From contig NZ_JAQSDZ010000022.1 in the NCBI RefSeq assembly GCF_029946165.1, positions 62,001 through 126,000 on the forward strand: a stretch of 64,000 nt of DNA, given 5' to 3'. The notes below the pieces were generated by a model, which was not told the DNA's origin, did not search any database, and saw nothing but the letters and a program-made list of their open reading frames with translations. Position numbers and translations under genes: made by a program. This DNA comes from Methylotenera sp. Its GTDB lineage: Bacteria; Pseudomonadota; Gammaproteobacteria; Burkholderiales; Methylophilaceae. This document shows, piece after piece, positions 35,641 through 45,060 of this stretch. Within the stretch, counting starts at the first letter, position 1; every line of letters begins with the position of its first letter.

Positions 35641-36756
35641 TTAAGCCTTGTTACTTTTATCTAATATTCTCCCATAATTTCTGGCCCAAGCAATCGTCGG
35701 CTTTTCAATATAGGTGTAACAAAGTGCAGTGAAAACTAATACTAGCGGCGTACTTATGACAAGAATTGAAATAAATACTAAGCTGCGGCTGTTGCTGAAT
35801 GTGGGCAATGCAATGTAATAAGCCACAGCTAACATGATAGGCATATGCAGGACATATAAACCATAAGACCTATCTCCAATCCAAACGGCCAATCTTGAGC
35901 TCAAAATTTCATTTAACAAGCCCGTTAACTTATAAGTTGTGCCAGCACATGCAGTTAAATAAACAGCAAACCACATTAATAATGGAAGCTTGTTGTGATG
36001 AAATCCATACCGATATACTAATATCGCGACAAAAGAAAATACTGCGGTTTTAAGAATGTGCGACCTCAAAGCGGTATTCCAAGATATTCCACAAAGAACA
36101 CCCAATACAAAAAGGTCGATGCGTTGCCCCAGGAAAGCTGGAACAATGCCTGGAGTCCAAAAGCGAGCGCTAATAATTGCTGAGCTTAAGAGCAGGACTA
36201 CCATTGAAGTTACAATATAAGGATTCTGTTTACGCCAATCCAATCCCCAAATTATTAAAGGGGCAAACAAATAGAATTGCCATTCAAGTGAAATTGACCA
36301 GAGAGGCCCAGAAAATGCCAATGATGATTGAGGAAGATACTTATCAGGTATTGCGCCATGAAGCATTGTTAAATGAGCAGCAATATGTTGCCAGAAATAA
36401 TTTTCTACGCTTAAATCGCGGGCAATAAATTTTTCTGCATTCCCAGTGAAAAGAGGAGTTTGACCCAATACTGGTAGATAAAGATGCATAGTGGCTAACC
36501 CCATTAATAGCGCTACTAAAAATAGTGGGTAAAGGCGCATGAATCTTCTGAATAGGTAAGCATCGTAAGATTCTTCTTTGCTTATTCTAAGTAGGGTAAT
36601 AACGAAGCCACTTAGAATCATGAAAAGCTCTACTGCTAACTCACCAGATGGAACAAACCGGGAACTTATGCCACATATCATTATTGCATGGCCAATATAA
36701 ACCCAAACTGATGCAAAACCTCTAAGCACAGCGAATTGCGGATAATGCTTCATCAT
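35641..36756 (-). CDS. Acyltransferase 3 family membrane protein (OafA/YrhL type)
   Basis: A 371-residue protein with about ten membrane helices. The N-terminal FAVLRGFASVWVYIGHAIM contains the conserved RG and His of acyltransferase-3 enzymes; GELAVELFMILSGFVITLLR follows, then SGPLWSISLEWQFYLFAPLI. The C-terminus has the GDRSYGLYVLHMPI motif. Such enzymes move acetyl or other acyl groups onto surface sugars or lipids. The acceptor is unknown. It stands alone, 67 nt from the PerM gene. Confidence 0.9.
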   Translation of the reverse strand: MMKHYPQFAVLRGFASVWVYIGHAIMICGISSRFVPSGELAVELFMILSGFVITLLRISKEESYDAYLFRRFMRLYPLFLVALLMGLATMHLYLPVLGQTPLFTGNAEKFIARDLSVENYFWQHIAAHLTMLHGAIPDKYLPQSSLAFSGPLWSISLEWQFYLFAPLIIWGLDWRKQNPYIVTSMVVLLLSSAIISARFWTPGIVPAFLGQRIDLFVLGVLCGISWNTALRSHILKTAVFSFVAILVYRYGFHHNKLPLLMWFAVYLTACAGTTYKLTGLLNEILSSRLAVWIGDRSYGLYVLHMPIMLAVAYYIALPTFSNSRSLVFISILVISTPLVLVFTALCYTYIEKPTIAWARNYGRILDKSNKA

Positions 36757-36823
36757 TTACCTCAGGTCTTAATAAACATTTACATTTAATCATAAAAAAA
36801 AGAACATAATACAAACGCAGCCG

Positions 36824-38008
36824 CTACTCTCCCAGCAACTCCGCAATTGATTGTAAATGTTCAATTCGCTCAGATACCACTTTAATAATCACAATAATAG
36901 GTACGCCTAGTAGCATACCTCCTACGCCCCACAGCCATGCCCAGAAAAGCAAGGAGATAAATACTGCTGCTGAGTTCATTTTTGCGATGCGCCCTGTCAT
37001 CCATGTGGTGACGAATATGCCGATAATTGCAGAAATTACCATAGAGGCGCCAGCAACCAATAATGCGGGGTATAACGTGCCGAACTGCATATAGGCTGCC
37101 ATACTTGTCGCGGCAGCCGTTGCCACGGGGCCGAAGTAGGGAATGATGTGTAGGAACCCTGCGGCGGCGGCCCATGCTCCTGAATTATCCAAGCCCATTA
37201 AGCGAAATACCGCCAAGCTTAAAATACCAACCATTAAATTAGTAACTAGCAGCATAAACATATAGCGCTGAATGGAGTTGTTAATGTCATCTAGTATATG
37301 CACGGTGATTTTTTTACGTGTAAGCGTAGGCCCAGCTAGCTTAACTAATTTACGTTTAAAGGTGTTGCCCGAAAGCAATAAAAAGTAAGCAAGAAAAACC
37401 ATCATGATGGTTTGCCCAACAAAACCAAAAATCCCGAGTGAGCCACGCCATAGATAATCGTTAATCTTAAATTTAGGTTCATCCACAACTACATGCAACG
37501 TGGATTTTTTATGAGTCACTGAAGCACCGTTGACATTATTGGTGGCTTTTTCCATCTCATTAGCAACCATCTGCACTTGTTGAATACTGGTTAGGGGATC
37601 GCCTTTTTTATGCATAAACTCAGCACTCAACTTGCTGGCAGCTTCGGGGAGCTTAGCAATGATGGATTGTATTTGCCCGTTTAGCGTATAGCCTGCAAAA
37701 ATGATAGATGCAATTACCATGAGGATGACAATAGTTGAACCAACCAATCGTGGAATTCTAATTTTTTCCATTAAGACGACCAGCGGATTCAAAGTATAAG
37801 CAAATAATATCCCCAGCATTAAGGTGATGAGGAAGCTTTGCGCCCAATCTAAGAACCAGATAATGCTTAGTGTGGCTATGATGATCATTGCCACACTGTT
37901 AACTTTTATGGGGTCTGCCAGAGACGGCAATACAAAATCTGAGGGCTGCTCTTGTAAGCTTTCTGGAAGCATAGCGTTTTCTGTACCTAAATTTTTACTA
38001 TCTGTCAT
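36824..38008 (-). CDS. AI-2E / PerM-family transporter
   Basis: A 394-residue protein with paired N-terminal helices (IIATLSIIWFLDWAQSFLITLMLGILF split over residues 43-70). A soluble insertion (about 120-190) follows, and the C-terminal helices carry FLHIIPYFGPVATAAATSMA, the conserved PYxGP motif of AI-2E transporters. Substrates in this family are poorly known (autoinducer-2 or Na+/H+ exchange in some members). It ends LLGE. Confidence 0.88.
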   Translation of the reverse strand: MTDSKNLGTENAMLPESLQEQPSDFVLPSLADPIKVNSVAMIIIATLSIIWFLDWAQSFLITLMLGILFAYTLNPLVVLMEKIRIPRLVGSTIVILMVIASIIFAGYTLNGQIQSIIAKLPEAASKLSAEFMHKKGDPLTSIQQVQMVANEMEKATNNVNGASVTHKKSTLHVVVDEPKFKINDYLWRGSLGIFGFVGQTIMMVFLAYFLLLSGNTFKRKLVKLAGPTLTRKKITVHILDDINNSIQRYMFMLLVTNLMVGILSLAVFRLMGLDNSGAWAAAAGFLHIIPYFGPVATAAATSMAAYMQFGTLYPALLVAGASMVISAIIGIFVTTWMTGRIAKMNSAAVFISLLFWAWLWGVGGMLLGVPIIVIIKVVSERIEHLQSIAELLGE

Positions 38009-38178
38009 GGTTACAATTACCAGTGATTAAGTCATTCCTGTCACTGATATTCCTTATTTGATGAATTTCATTAAGACTAGACACGCATCTTATCTCAACT
38101 AAGAATAGGTGCAATGCCGCGTTACTATGGTGTTTATTATAGGGCTTTAAGCACTTTAACTTTCAAATCTGGCTGAGG

Positions 38179-39963
38179 CTAAGCTTTGTCCGCACTCTTA
38201 ACCTTACTTTCAACTTGCTCTAATTCGAAAAGCGTTTTGATATCTTGACGACCTTTTTCAGTTAAGTTGTAAATTGCACTTCTATCATGCCTAATGCTTC
38301 TGGTCGCTTCAAGTTGCTCTAAGTCGTGAACTTCAAAATGTTTAATGATGTTAGCGGCGGAAGTGGCTGACTCGCCAATTGCTATTAACGCCTGTCTTGC
38401 GGCTTCAAGTGATGAGTAAAAAGTCTCACGTATTGGGTGCAATTCTAAATCACGGATGTCAAATGCTTCTGTTCGGCTTCTTACTCTCACAACAATTGCC
38501 ACGTTTGGCCAGCGCTCTTTTACCAGTTTAGCCATGTTCAGCGTGGCTTCTGGGTCATTAACTGAAATAATGAATAGTTTTGCTTTAGCTATGCCGGCTT
38601 CTTCTAATAAATCTAATCTTGAAGCATCGCCATAATAACAGCGCCAACCAAACTCACGCATTAAATCAACTTGGTTTGGGTCGTTATCAATCAATGTGGG
38701 GGTAATGCCTTTTGCGAGCAACACTCTACCAACAATTTGCCCAAATCGACCAAAGCCAGCAATGATGACGCCGTTATTTTCTTCGATAGTATCTTTGGGG
38801 CGCACGCCACAATCTAAGGCTAAAAATCGGTCGTAAATTAATAATAAAATTGGCGTAATAAGCATTGATACAGCGACTACTGCGTTGAGAATATTGTAGG
38901 TTTCACGCGGAATAGTTTGTTGCGTGAAAGCCGCGCCAAATATAACAAAGGCAAACTCGCCTATTTGAGAAATGGTTACACCAAATAATAAGGCATCACG
39001 CATTGTGTATTTAAACGAGCGTGCCAGACCAATTAAAATGGACATTTTAGTGGCTACTACTAACAAGGCTAGGCCAAAAATCAGCAGTGGTGAATTAGCT
39101 AATAGCGATAAATCAACTGACATTCCCACGGCAATAAAGAATAAGCCTAAGAGCAAGCCTTTAACTGGCTCAATGTCTAGCCTAAGCTCGTATCTATATT
39201 CTGAGTCTGCTAACAAAACCCCTGCGAGAAATGTACCTAGCGCCATAGATAAGCCAACAGACTGCATTGCCAGCGAAACGCCAATGACCAAAAGTAATGA
39301 AAACGCCACGAAAATTTCACGAATGCCCGTTTTTGCAACAATGCGCATAATGGGGCGTAATAAGGTGCGGCTAGCTATGATAATCGCCAAAATGACGGCA
39401 ATCGCTTTAGCCACCGCCCATATATTAAAGCCAGATTCTGCATTGTTAGGTGCAATCAATGCCAGTAGCATAAATATTGGAATGACTGATAAATCCTGAA
39501 AAAGCAGTGTTGCAAATGAAGCTTGGCCGCCAGGCGTGCTTAGTTGTTTTTTCTCGGCTAACGAGGTCAACCCAATAGCCGTGGAGGACATCGCAACCCC
39601 CATGCCAATTACAATGGCAGTTGGCCATGTAAAACCCATCATATGTGTAGCGAATGTGACTAGCGCAGCCGTGCTAAGCACTTGCAAACCGCCTAAGCCA
39701 AACAACGTTTTACGTAATTCCCAAACTTTTTGAGACTCAAGTTCCAAGCCCACCAGAAAAAGCATTAACACCACGCCAAACTCGGAAAAGTGAAGCACTT
39801 GTTCAGGGTCTGGAATCAGCTTTAATGCATAAGGCCCAATTAATATGCCAGCAAGTAAGTAACCAAGTACAGAGCCTAAGCCTAGCCGTTTAAACAAAGG
39901 CACCAGAATAATGGCGGAAGCAAGATATATCGTAGCTTGAACAAGAAATTCAGGTGAATTCAT
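38179..39963 (-). CDS. CPA2 cation:proton antiporter with TrkA-N domain (KefB/KefC-like)
   Basis: A 594-residue protein. Residues about 1-380 form 12-13 membrane helices of the Na+/H+ exchanger fold (GYLLAGILIGPYALKLIPD, then LFQDLSVIPIFMLLALI, where the QD pair is the ion-binding motif). Residues about 400-530 are a Rossmann RCK/TrkA-N domain (IIAGFGRFGQIVGRVLLAKG). The tail after 550 is charged, starting near IKHFEVHDLEQLEATR. It probably exports K+ in exchange for H+ under electrophile or pH stress. No KefF/KefG partner is beside it. Confidence 0.9.
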   Translation of the reverse strand: MNSPEFLVQATIYLASAIILVPLFKRLGLGSVLGYLLAGILIGPYALKLIPDPEQVLHFSEFGVVLMLFLVGLELESQKVWELRKTLFGLGGLQVLSTAALVTFATHMMGFTWPTAIVIGMGVAMSSTAIGLTSLAEKKQLSTPGGQASFATLLFQDLSVIPIFMLLALIAPNNAESGFNIWAVAKAIAVILAIIIASRTLLRPIMRIVAKTGIREIFVAFSLLLVIGVSLAMQSVGLSMALGTFLAGVLLADSEYRYELRLDIEPVKGLLLGLFFIAVGMSVDLSLLANSPLLIFGLALLVVATKMSILIGLARSFKYTMRDALLFGVTISQIGEFAFVIFGAAFTQQTIPRETYNILNAVVAVSMLITPILLLIYDRFLALDCGVRPKDTIEENNGVIIAGFGRFGQIVGRVLLAKGITPTLIDNDPNQVDLMREFGWRCYYGDASRLDLLEEAGIAKAKLFIISVNDPEATLNMAKLVKERWPNVAIVVRVRSRTEAFDIRDLELHPIRETFYSSLEAARQALIAIGESATSAANIIKHFEVHDLEQLEATRSIRHDRSAIYNLTEKGRQDIKTLFELEQVESKVKSADKA

Positions 39964-40099
39964 TAATGCCTTTAATCTTTAATGCGTGAAAAAATTTTCT
40001 ATATATTTTTTTGCAGATTGCAATCTCTAAAAACATTCAATCTAAAGTAACTTTCGATTCCTTACAACGGCAAAAATAAATTATATTAAGACATTAAAT

Positions 40100-40831
40100 T
40101 TACAACAACGGTCGATTCCGTAACGGCAAAGAATAATATTCCGCTAATCGCGCTATTTTATCTAAACTTCTGATTTTAATCCTATTATTTGTAATTTCTT
40201 GAACGCCATATAGCTTAAGCTTTGCCATTGTTTTATTAGTATGAACCAATGACAAACCCATTGAATCTGCAATATGTTGCTGAGTTATTGGAAAATTAAA
40301 ACTTTCATCTACAACTTCGCCAATCGAACTTGCCCTTTTATATAAGCTAACTAAAAGCATCGCTATTCGTTGTAATGCGTTACGACCCCCAACAGAAATT
40401 AAATTTTCATCCACAATTAACTCGCCGTGAGCTGCGAGCCAAGTTAGATCGTAACCTAAAGTTGGATATTGAGAGTAAACATCCATTATCCTATCTTGTG
40501 GAAATACACAAAAGACGCACTCTGTTAGAGATTCGATTCCATAATTTAATTCTTTATCTAACTCAGCTTGTAAACCGATAAAGTCACCTGGCAATATAAA
40601 ATTTAATATTTGCCTCTTTCCGTTTTCCAGCAAGCTATATCTAAATGCCCATCCTGATTTCAGGGTATATAGTTCAACATTTCTGCTACCTTGATGAACC
40701 AAGGTTTTGCCCGCACTTAGTTTAATTTCGGTTTTTTTGTAAGACTGTATAAATGAAATTTCATCAGAAGTCGCCTTAGAAAAACATTCCAATTTTCTAA
40801 GAGAGCACTCTGAACATGGGGTAATACGCAT
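40100..40831 (-). CDS. FNR/CRP-family transcriptional regulator
   Basis: About 243 residues from MRITPCSECSLRKLEC; GGA precedes this ATG, and a start at 40858 is less likely. A cNMP-binding-type barrel (about 30-120) is followed by a dimer helix and a winged HTH (ITQQHIADSMGLSLVHTNKT, about 190-220). The N-terminal cysteines C6-x2-C9-x6-C16 plus C105/C108 resemble the iron-sulfur ligands of FNR (C-x2-C-x5-C and a fourth Cys before the IPF-like strand). It may sense oxygen or redox state. Divergent from the BLUF-like gene. Confidence 0.85.
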   Translation of the reverse strand: MRITPCSECSLRKLECFSKATSDEISFIQSYKKTEIKLSAGKTLVHQGSRNVELYTLKSGWAFRYSLLENGKRQILNFILPGDFIGLQAELDKELNYGIESLTECVFCVFPQDRIMDVYSQYPTLGYDLTWLAAHGELIVDENLISVGGRNALQRIAMLLVSLYKRASSIGEVVDESFNFPITQQHIADSMGLSLVHTNKTMAKLKLYGVQEITNNRIKIRSLDKIARLAEYYSLPLRNRPLL

Positions 40832-40933
40832 GGGGAATTCCAAAAAATTAATTTTCAAAATCTACGTCTTTTGACATAAAGACCATAGGTTTAATAACTT
40901 AGTATGAATATTTATCTCAACTAAGAATGTCTA

Positions 40934-41332
40934 ATGACTAATCTTTATAGCTTATTATTTACAAGCAAAATAAATCCTGATTTCGAAATTAACTCAATAT
41001 TAAACACTATTAAAGAACTAAGGGCTCACAACAATAAAAACAATATTACTGGATTAATGGTGTTTGATGGCTGTAATTTTATACATTTTTTGGAAGGGGA
41101 AAAAAATAAAATATTTGAACTGTTGAATTTGATGAAAAATGATCTAAAACAATTAGATTTAGAAATCCGTATTGAAGGTGAGTTAAGTAACAAGAGATTA
41201 TTTCCTACTTGGTCCGTAGGTTATTCTTATGATGACGATGGTGAATTTATGGAAATAATACTCAATTTAAAATCTAAAAACTTATTTGTAGAATTGCCTA
41301 AACATGCAATTAAATTAGATCTAGAACCTTAA
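40934..41332 (+). CDS. BLUF-like protein lacking the photoactive Tyr and Gln
   Basis: A 132-residue stand-alone BLUF fold: LYSLLFTSK, then NNITGLMVFDGCNFIHFLEG, then a late FPTWSVGY. In PixD/AppA-type domains a Tyr (LIY), an Asn (NGITG) and a Gln (FLQVLEG) around the flavin are required for the light reaction. Here the Tyr is Phe9 and the Gln is His51; only Asn37 is kept. The protein may bind flavin without the normal photocycle, or have lost light sensing. It lies 102 nt from and divergent to the FNR-like regulator, so the two may share control. Confidence 0.85.
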   Translation: MTNLYSLLFTSKINPDFEINSILNTIKELRAHNNKNNITGLMVFDGCNFIHFLEGEKNKIFELLNLMKNDLKQLDLEIRIEGELSNKRLFPTWSVGYSYDDDGEFMEIILNLKSKNLFVELPKHAIKLDLEP

Positions 41333-41481
41333 TCTAGATTGTGATTAGTTTCCTAATCAAATCCCAAGAGAGTCTGCACTTAAGCTTGCCTATGCTGTAC
41401 TTAAAACTATCGCTAAAGACTGGATTAGTTAATCATAATATCGAGTATGATTTAGCCGTTATCAACGAATAATGTATATCT

Positions 41482-41559
41482 ATGGGATATATCGCAGAAC
41501 TCATTCAGCCATTTGGCTTAATCATCGTATTTGTGAATGTTTTTGAGAGGCTAAAATAA
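41482..41559 (+). CDS. 25-residue membrane peptide, DedA-like remnant or leader of marC
   Basis: ATG at 41482 opens a frame of 25 residues (MGYIAELIQPFGLIIVFVNV, then FERLK) whose stop overlaps the marC start as TAATG. The sequence resembles the N-terminus of DedA-family proteins (a helix ending FLNVLLEQLG), cut after that point. Translation through it would couple to marC. It may be a relic, a regulatory leader or a true micropeptide. Confidence 0.4.
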   Translation: MGYIAELIQPFGLIIVFVNVFERLK

Positions 41560-42197
41560 TGGATTGGGCTTATCTATTTAAGATTGGAATAGCACTGTTT
41601 GCAATTGTGAACCCCATTGGAAGTGTGCCAATATTTATCAGCGCCACAGACGGATGGAATAGGAAAGACAAGTTAAGAACAGCAAATGTTGTTGCTATTA
41701 CAGTGTTTCTGGTGCTACTAACTTCTGCCTTATTTGGCGATGGGATTCTTGCGTTTTTTAGTATCACGATTCCATCGTTCCAAGTGGGTGGAGGGATCTT
41801 AATACTATTAATTGCAATCAATATGCTGCATGCCAAACAAAGTCACTCTAAGCAAACTCCTGAAGAGGCTAAAACACTGGAAGAGCGCGATGTGATTGCT
41901 ATTGTGCCACTGAGTATTCCTTTGCTCGCGGGACCTGGCGCTATAGGCAGTATGATTATTGCATCACAACAAAGTAAAACCTTTTTTGGACACCTCTCGT
42001 TAGTGATTCCAATATTTGTAGTTGTTATTCTTATTTGGCTAACTTTGCAGCTTTCTAGTTATATTGCGGATAAATTAGGCACAATAGGCATTAATATTGT
42101 GACGCGATTAATGGGGTTGATTCTTGCTGCAATGGCAGTTGAATTTATCGCTCACGGCCTCACAGGGCTTTTTCCTGCGCTAGGTAACATGCACTAG
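41559..42197 (+). CDS. MarC-family integral membrane protein
   Basis: A 212-residue protein with six membrane helices. Family marks are FAIVNPIGSVPIFISAT near the start and VPLSIPLLAGPGAIGSMIIA in the middle. GAGAGG lies 8 nt before the ATG, and the start overlaps the preceding short frame by one base. The molecular role of MarC/YchE/YhgN proteins is not known (amino-acid export has been suggested for some). Confidence 0.9.
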   Translation: MDWAYLFKIGIALFAIVNPIGSVPIFISATDGWNRKDKLRTANVVAITVFLVLLTSALFGDGILAFFSITIPSFQVGGGILILLIAINMLHAKQSHSKQTPEEAKTLEERDVIAIVPLSIPLLAGPGAIGSMIIASQQSKTFFGHLSLVIPIFVVVILIWLTLQLSSYIADKLGTIGINIVTRLMGLILAAMAVEFIAHGLTGLFPALGNMH

Positions 42198-42420
42198 GGA
42201 AATACAATTAATTTAACAGCGTCTTAGTAAATTAAACATTGCTTAACGCTTGATAGCTTTTACTCAACAAATAGCCCCTAATTGATTTAGCTCAAACACC
42301 CTTCAATTAAAGCCCTATCCGCTTGACTTACAAGGCTGTATCACCAAAACTTGGCGCCTGTTTTAACAGTCACGCGCAATGACACTAGATACTCTTGGAT
42401 TGAAGGACAATTAAAGTAAC

Positions 42421-43194
42421 ATGGCTAACGAACTTTTTAATAATGGCAAACACATCTGCATAAAATTCAGCGATTTATCCGACTCTGACGCTTCTCAAGA
42501 TGCGGTTCAATCAAATCAATTTCTGATAGTAAGTGACGGCCATGGCGCGCTGATAGACCCAGGTGGCAATATGACTTATAACGCCTTAATGATGGGCATG
42601 GGGAAATATTTTCATTTTCGTAAGTTGAACTATATTTTAGCTTCGCATCAGGATCCAGATATCGTTGCGTCAATTAACAAATGGTTAGTCGGTACAGAGT
42701 GTAAAGTGCTTGCACCCGCCATTTGGGAGCGTTTTTTACCGCACTTTTGTAGCGTGGGAAATACTGAAAATCGCATTATCGGCATTCCAGACAAAGGCAT
42801 GGACATTAAACTGGGCAACGCTACGATTAAAGCGATTCCAGCTCATTTTTTACACTCTGAAGGTAATTTTCAGTTTTATGATGTGACCAGCAAAATATTG
42901 TTTTCAGGCGACTTGGGCGCATCATTAGTGCATCACGATTTAGCGGCTGAGCCTGTGACAGATTTTAATGCGCATCTGCCAACCATGCTGCCATTTCACC
43001 GCCGTTATATGACATCAAACCGCGCCTGTCGCTTTTGGGCAAACATGGTGCGCGAGCTTGAAATTGAATCTATCGTCCCGCAACATGGGCGCGCCTTTGT
43101 CGGCAAGCCCATGGTTAATCAGTTTATCGATTGGGTTGAAAAGCTTGAATGTGGGATCGATTTAATGACGCAAGATAATTACAGGGTGCCATGA
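42421..43194 (+). CDS. Metallo-beta-lactamase fold protein of the ODP (diiron) type
   Basis: A 257-residue single-domain protein. Metal ligands typical of flavodiiron-like ODP domains are present: HQDPD near residue 76, AHFLHSEGNFQFYD near 140, FSGDLGAS near 162 and PQHGRAF near 219. There is no flavodoxin domain, unlike true flavodiiron NO/O2 reductases. Related stand-alone ODPs bind oxygen at a diiron site and may act as sensors. It lies between marC and the convergent guanidine operon. Confidence 0.85.
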   Translation: MANELFNNGKHICIKFSDLSDSDASQDAVQSNQFLIVSDGHGALIDPGGNMTYNALMMGMGKYFHFRKLNYILASHQDPDIVASINKWLVGTECKVLAPAIWERFLPHFCSVGNTENRIIGIPDKGMDIKLGNATIKAIPAHFLHSEGNFQFYDVTSKILFSGDLGASLVHHDLAAEPVTDFNAHLPTMLPFHRRYMTSNRACRFWANMVRELEIESIVPQHGRAFVGKPMVNQFIDWVEKLECGIDLMTQDNYRVP

Positions 43195-43236
43195 ATCAAG
43201 GGTTTCAATAATTAAGGGTGCCGTAAATCAGAAGGT

Positions 43237-43641
43237 TTAATCTGACGTTTTAAGGAAATTGCGCCATCCACTTAAATCGGAAATATCCGTCGAGTTAAGT
43301 GTGGCGTAATGCTCACATAAAAAGCCATTTACAGCGCGACCATCCGCAAGTGTCAGCGTGCCAAAACCTAATGGCGCAGGTACGCCTGATACAAATGTGC
43401 CGTAATTTTCAATTGGCAGTTGCCATACTTCTAGCGTGATTGCCGCACCGCCGCTCACAACGCGCAGCAAACCTGGACGCACGGGTGTGAAGCCGTTTAG
43501 TTTATATAACTTATACTCTGGCGCGGTGGTGGTTTCCTCAATAAAAGTGCCGCCTAAACTGGTGAGTTGCGTATTTAATGGCAAGCCTGTCATGTGTGCG
43601 CCGCAGACAGCTACTTGGATAAATTTTTGATTACTGGTCAT
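43237..43641 (-). CDS. Stand-alone C-terminal domain of allophanate hydrolase
   Basis: A 134-residue protein that matches the C-terminal domain (gamma-glutamylcyclotransferase-like fold) of AtzF/urea amidolyase: VCGAHMTGLPLNTQLTSLGG, then APEYKLYKL, ITLEVWQLP, and VNGFLCEHY near the end. In AtzF this domain follows the amidase domain in one chain and completes the breakdown of N-carboxycarbamate to CO2 and ammonia. Here it is a separate gene 39 nt after the amidase gene, with its own start. Last gene of the guanidine operon. Confidence 0.9.
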   Translation of the reverse strand: MTSNQKFIQVAVCGAHMTGLPLNTQLTSLGGTFIEETTTAPEYKLYKLNGFTPVRPGLLRVVSGGAAITLEVWQLPIENYGTFVSGVPAPLGFGTLTLADGRAVNGFLCEHYATLNSTDISDLSGWRNFLKTSD

Positions 43642-43680
43642 ATTGGTTCGTTTCTATTCTAGATATTAATTTAATTTAGT

Positions 43681-45054
43681 TTACTTAATGAACGGCAAGC
43701 CCATTGCACCTAATGTTTTTGCAGACATCTTTTGCATTTTGGCGGCTAAAGTGAGTAGAGACATATCTTTAAATGCAGGCGCAGAAATGGTGACGCCAAA
43801 AGGCAAGCCATCTTGTTGAAACCCCGTTGGCACGGCGGTTGCGGACAAATCTAATAGGTTCATAAAGTTGGTGTAGTAACCTAAATTAGAATTACATTTT
43901 ACTGGCTCAGCGTTCACTTCATCAATGGTATATATGGTGCCCGCAGTTGGCGTCACCAATAAATCAATGGTCTGCCAAACGGCTTCGGCTTTACGTTGCA
44001 GCGCTTTCAGTTTGTACTGCGACACATAAGTATCTGCCGCACTAAACTTAGTGGCACCGCCTATGATTTGTTTAGTCACGGGAAAAATCGCTTCAGGTTT
44101 AGTTTCAAAAAAATCACGAATCGCGGCATATCGCTCTGCCACCCATGGGCCTTCATAAAGCAAACGCGCTGTTTCTAAAAATGGCTCAAAATCAATCTCT
44201 ACAGATTTACCGCCCAAGGCTTCTAACTGTTTAATCGCTTGCTTAAAAAGTTCGGGGGTTTCGGTGTTGTTAAAGAAAGCCAGTTGTTCTGGCTTTGGCA
44301 CACCAAATGAAAATGGCTTGCCTGACAACGCGTTAAGTCTAATAATCGCTTTTCGTGAGTAAGCATCTTCTTCATCAAACCCTTGAGCGCTTTCAAGCAC
44401 TTTGGCCACATCATCAGCAGTGAGCGCGAAGATTGAAACGCAATCAAGTGTCCGACAGGCAGGTACGACACCGCTGGTGCTCAACAAGCCGCACGTTGGT
44501 TTATGTCCAACCAAATTATTAAACGCTGCTGGCACTCGGCCAGAACCTGCGGTATCCGTCCCCAAGCTAAAGCTTGCCAACCCCAATGCCACAGAAACGG
44601 CTGAACCTGCGCTTGAGCCACCAGAAATATATTCAGAGTTAAAGCTATTTTGGCAGGCTCCGTATGGTGAGCGTGTGCCGACTAAGCCAGTGGCAAACTG
44701 GTCTAAATTGGTCTTGCCTACAGGAATTGCACCTGCATCAATCAACTTTTGAACGACAGTAGCACTTTTGGTAGGCGTATAAGCATATTCTGGACAAGCG
44801 GCAGTGGTGGGTATGACTGCTAAATCGATATTATCTTTAATGGCAAACGGTATGCCGTACAAAGGTAACTCTGCAATGTTTTTTCCTTCTAGGTTTTTAG
44901 CAAAAGCCTGCATCTCTTCAAGCGTTAAACGCCTAATCCAAATATGACGACTGTCTTCACTACCAATTTCTGCATCCAGTTCCTTCACTAAATCAGTTGG
45001 TTTCAGCGCACCAGAAAGGTACAGGTTTCGTAAATGTGAGATTTGTAAGTTCAT
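43681..45054 (-). CDS. atzF: Allophanate hydrolase, amidase domain only
   Basis: A 457-residue amidase-signature enzyme. The catalytic Ser-cisSer-Lys triad is visible: Lys in GIPFAIKDNID (near residue 78), and the serines in GGSSAGSAVSVALG and LGTDTAGSGRVP (near 146-170). It hydrolyses allophanate in the last step of guanidine or urea carboxylation pathways, releasing ammonia. Normal AtzF proteins are about 600 residues; the missing C-terminal domain is encoded by the next gene. It starts 6 nt after the carboxylase stop. Confidence 0.93.
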   Translation of the reverse strand: MNLQISHLRNLYLSGALKPTDLVKELDAEIGSEDSRHIWIRRLTLEEMQAFAKNLEGKNIAELPLYGIPFAIKDNIDLAVIPTTAACPEYAYTPTKSATVVQKLIDAGAIPVGKTNLDQFATGLVGTRSPYGACQNSFNSEYISGGSSAGSAVSVALGLASFSLGTDTAGSGRVPAAFNNLVGHKPTCGLLSTSGVVPACRTLDCVSIFALTADDVAKVLESAQGFDEEDAYSRKAIIRLNALSGKPFSFGVPKPEQLAFFNNTETPELFKQAIKQLEALGGKSVEIDFEPFLETARLLYEGPWVAERYAAIRDFFETKPEAIFPVTKQIIGGATKFSAADTYVSQYKLKALQRKAEAVWQTIDLLVTPTAGTIYTIDEVNAEPVKCNSNLGYYTNFMNLLDLSATAVPTGFQQDGLPFGVTISAPAFKDMSLLTLAAKMQKMSAKTLGAMGLPFIK

Positions 45055-45060
45055 ATTTTT

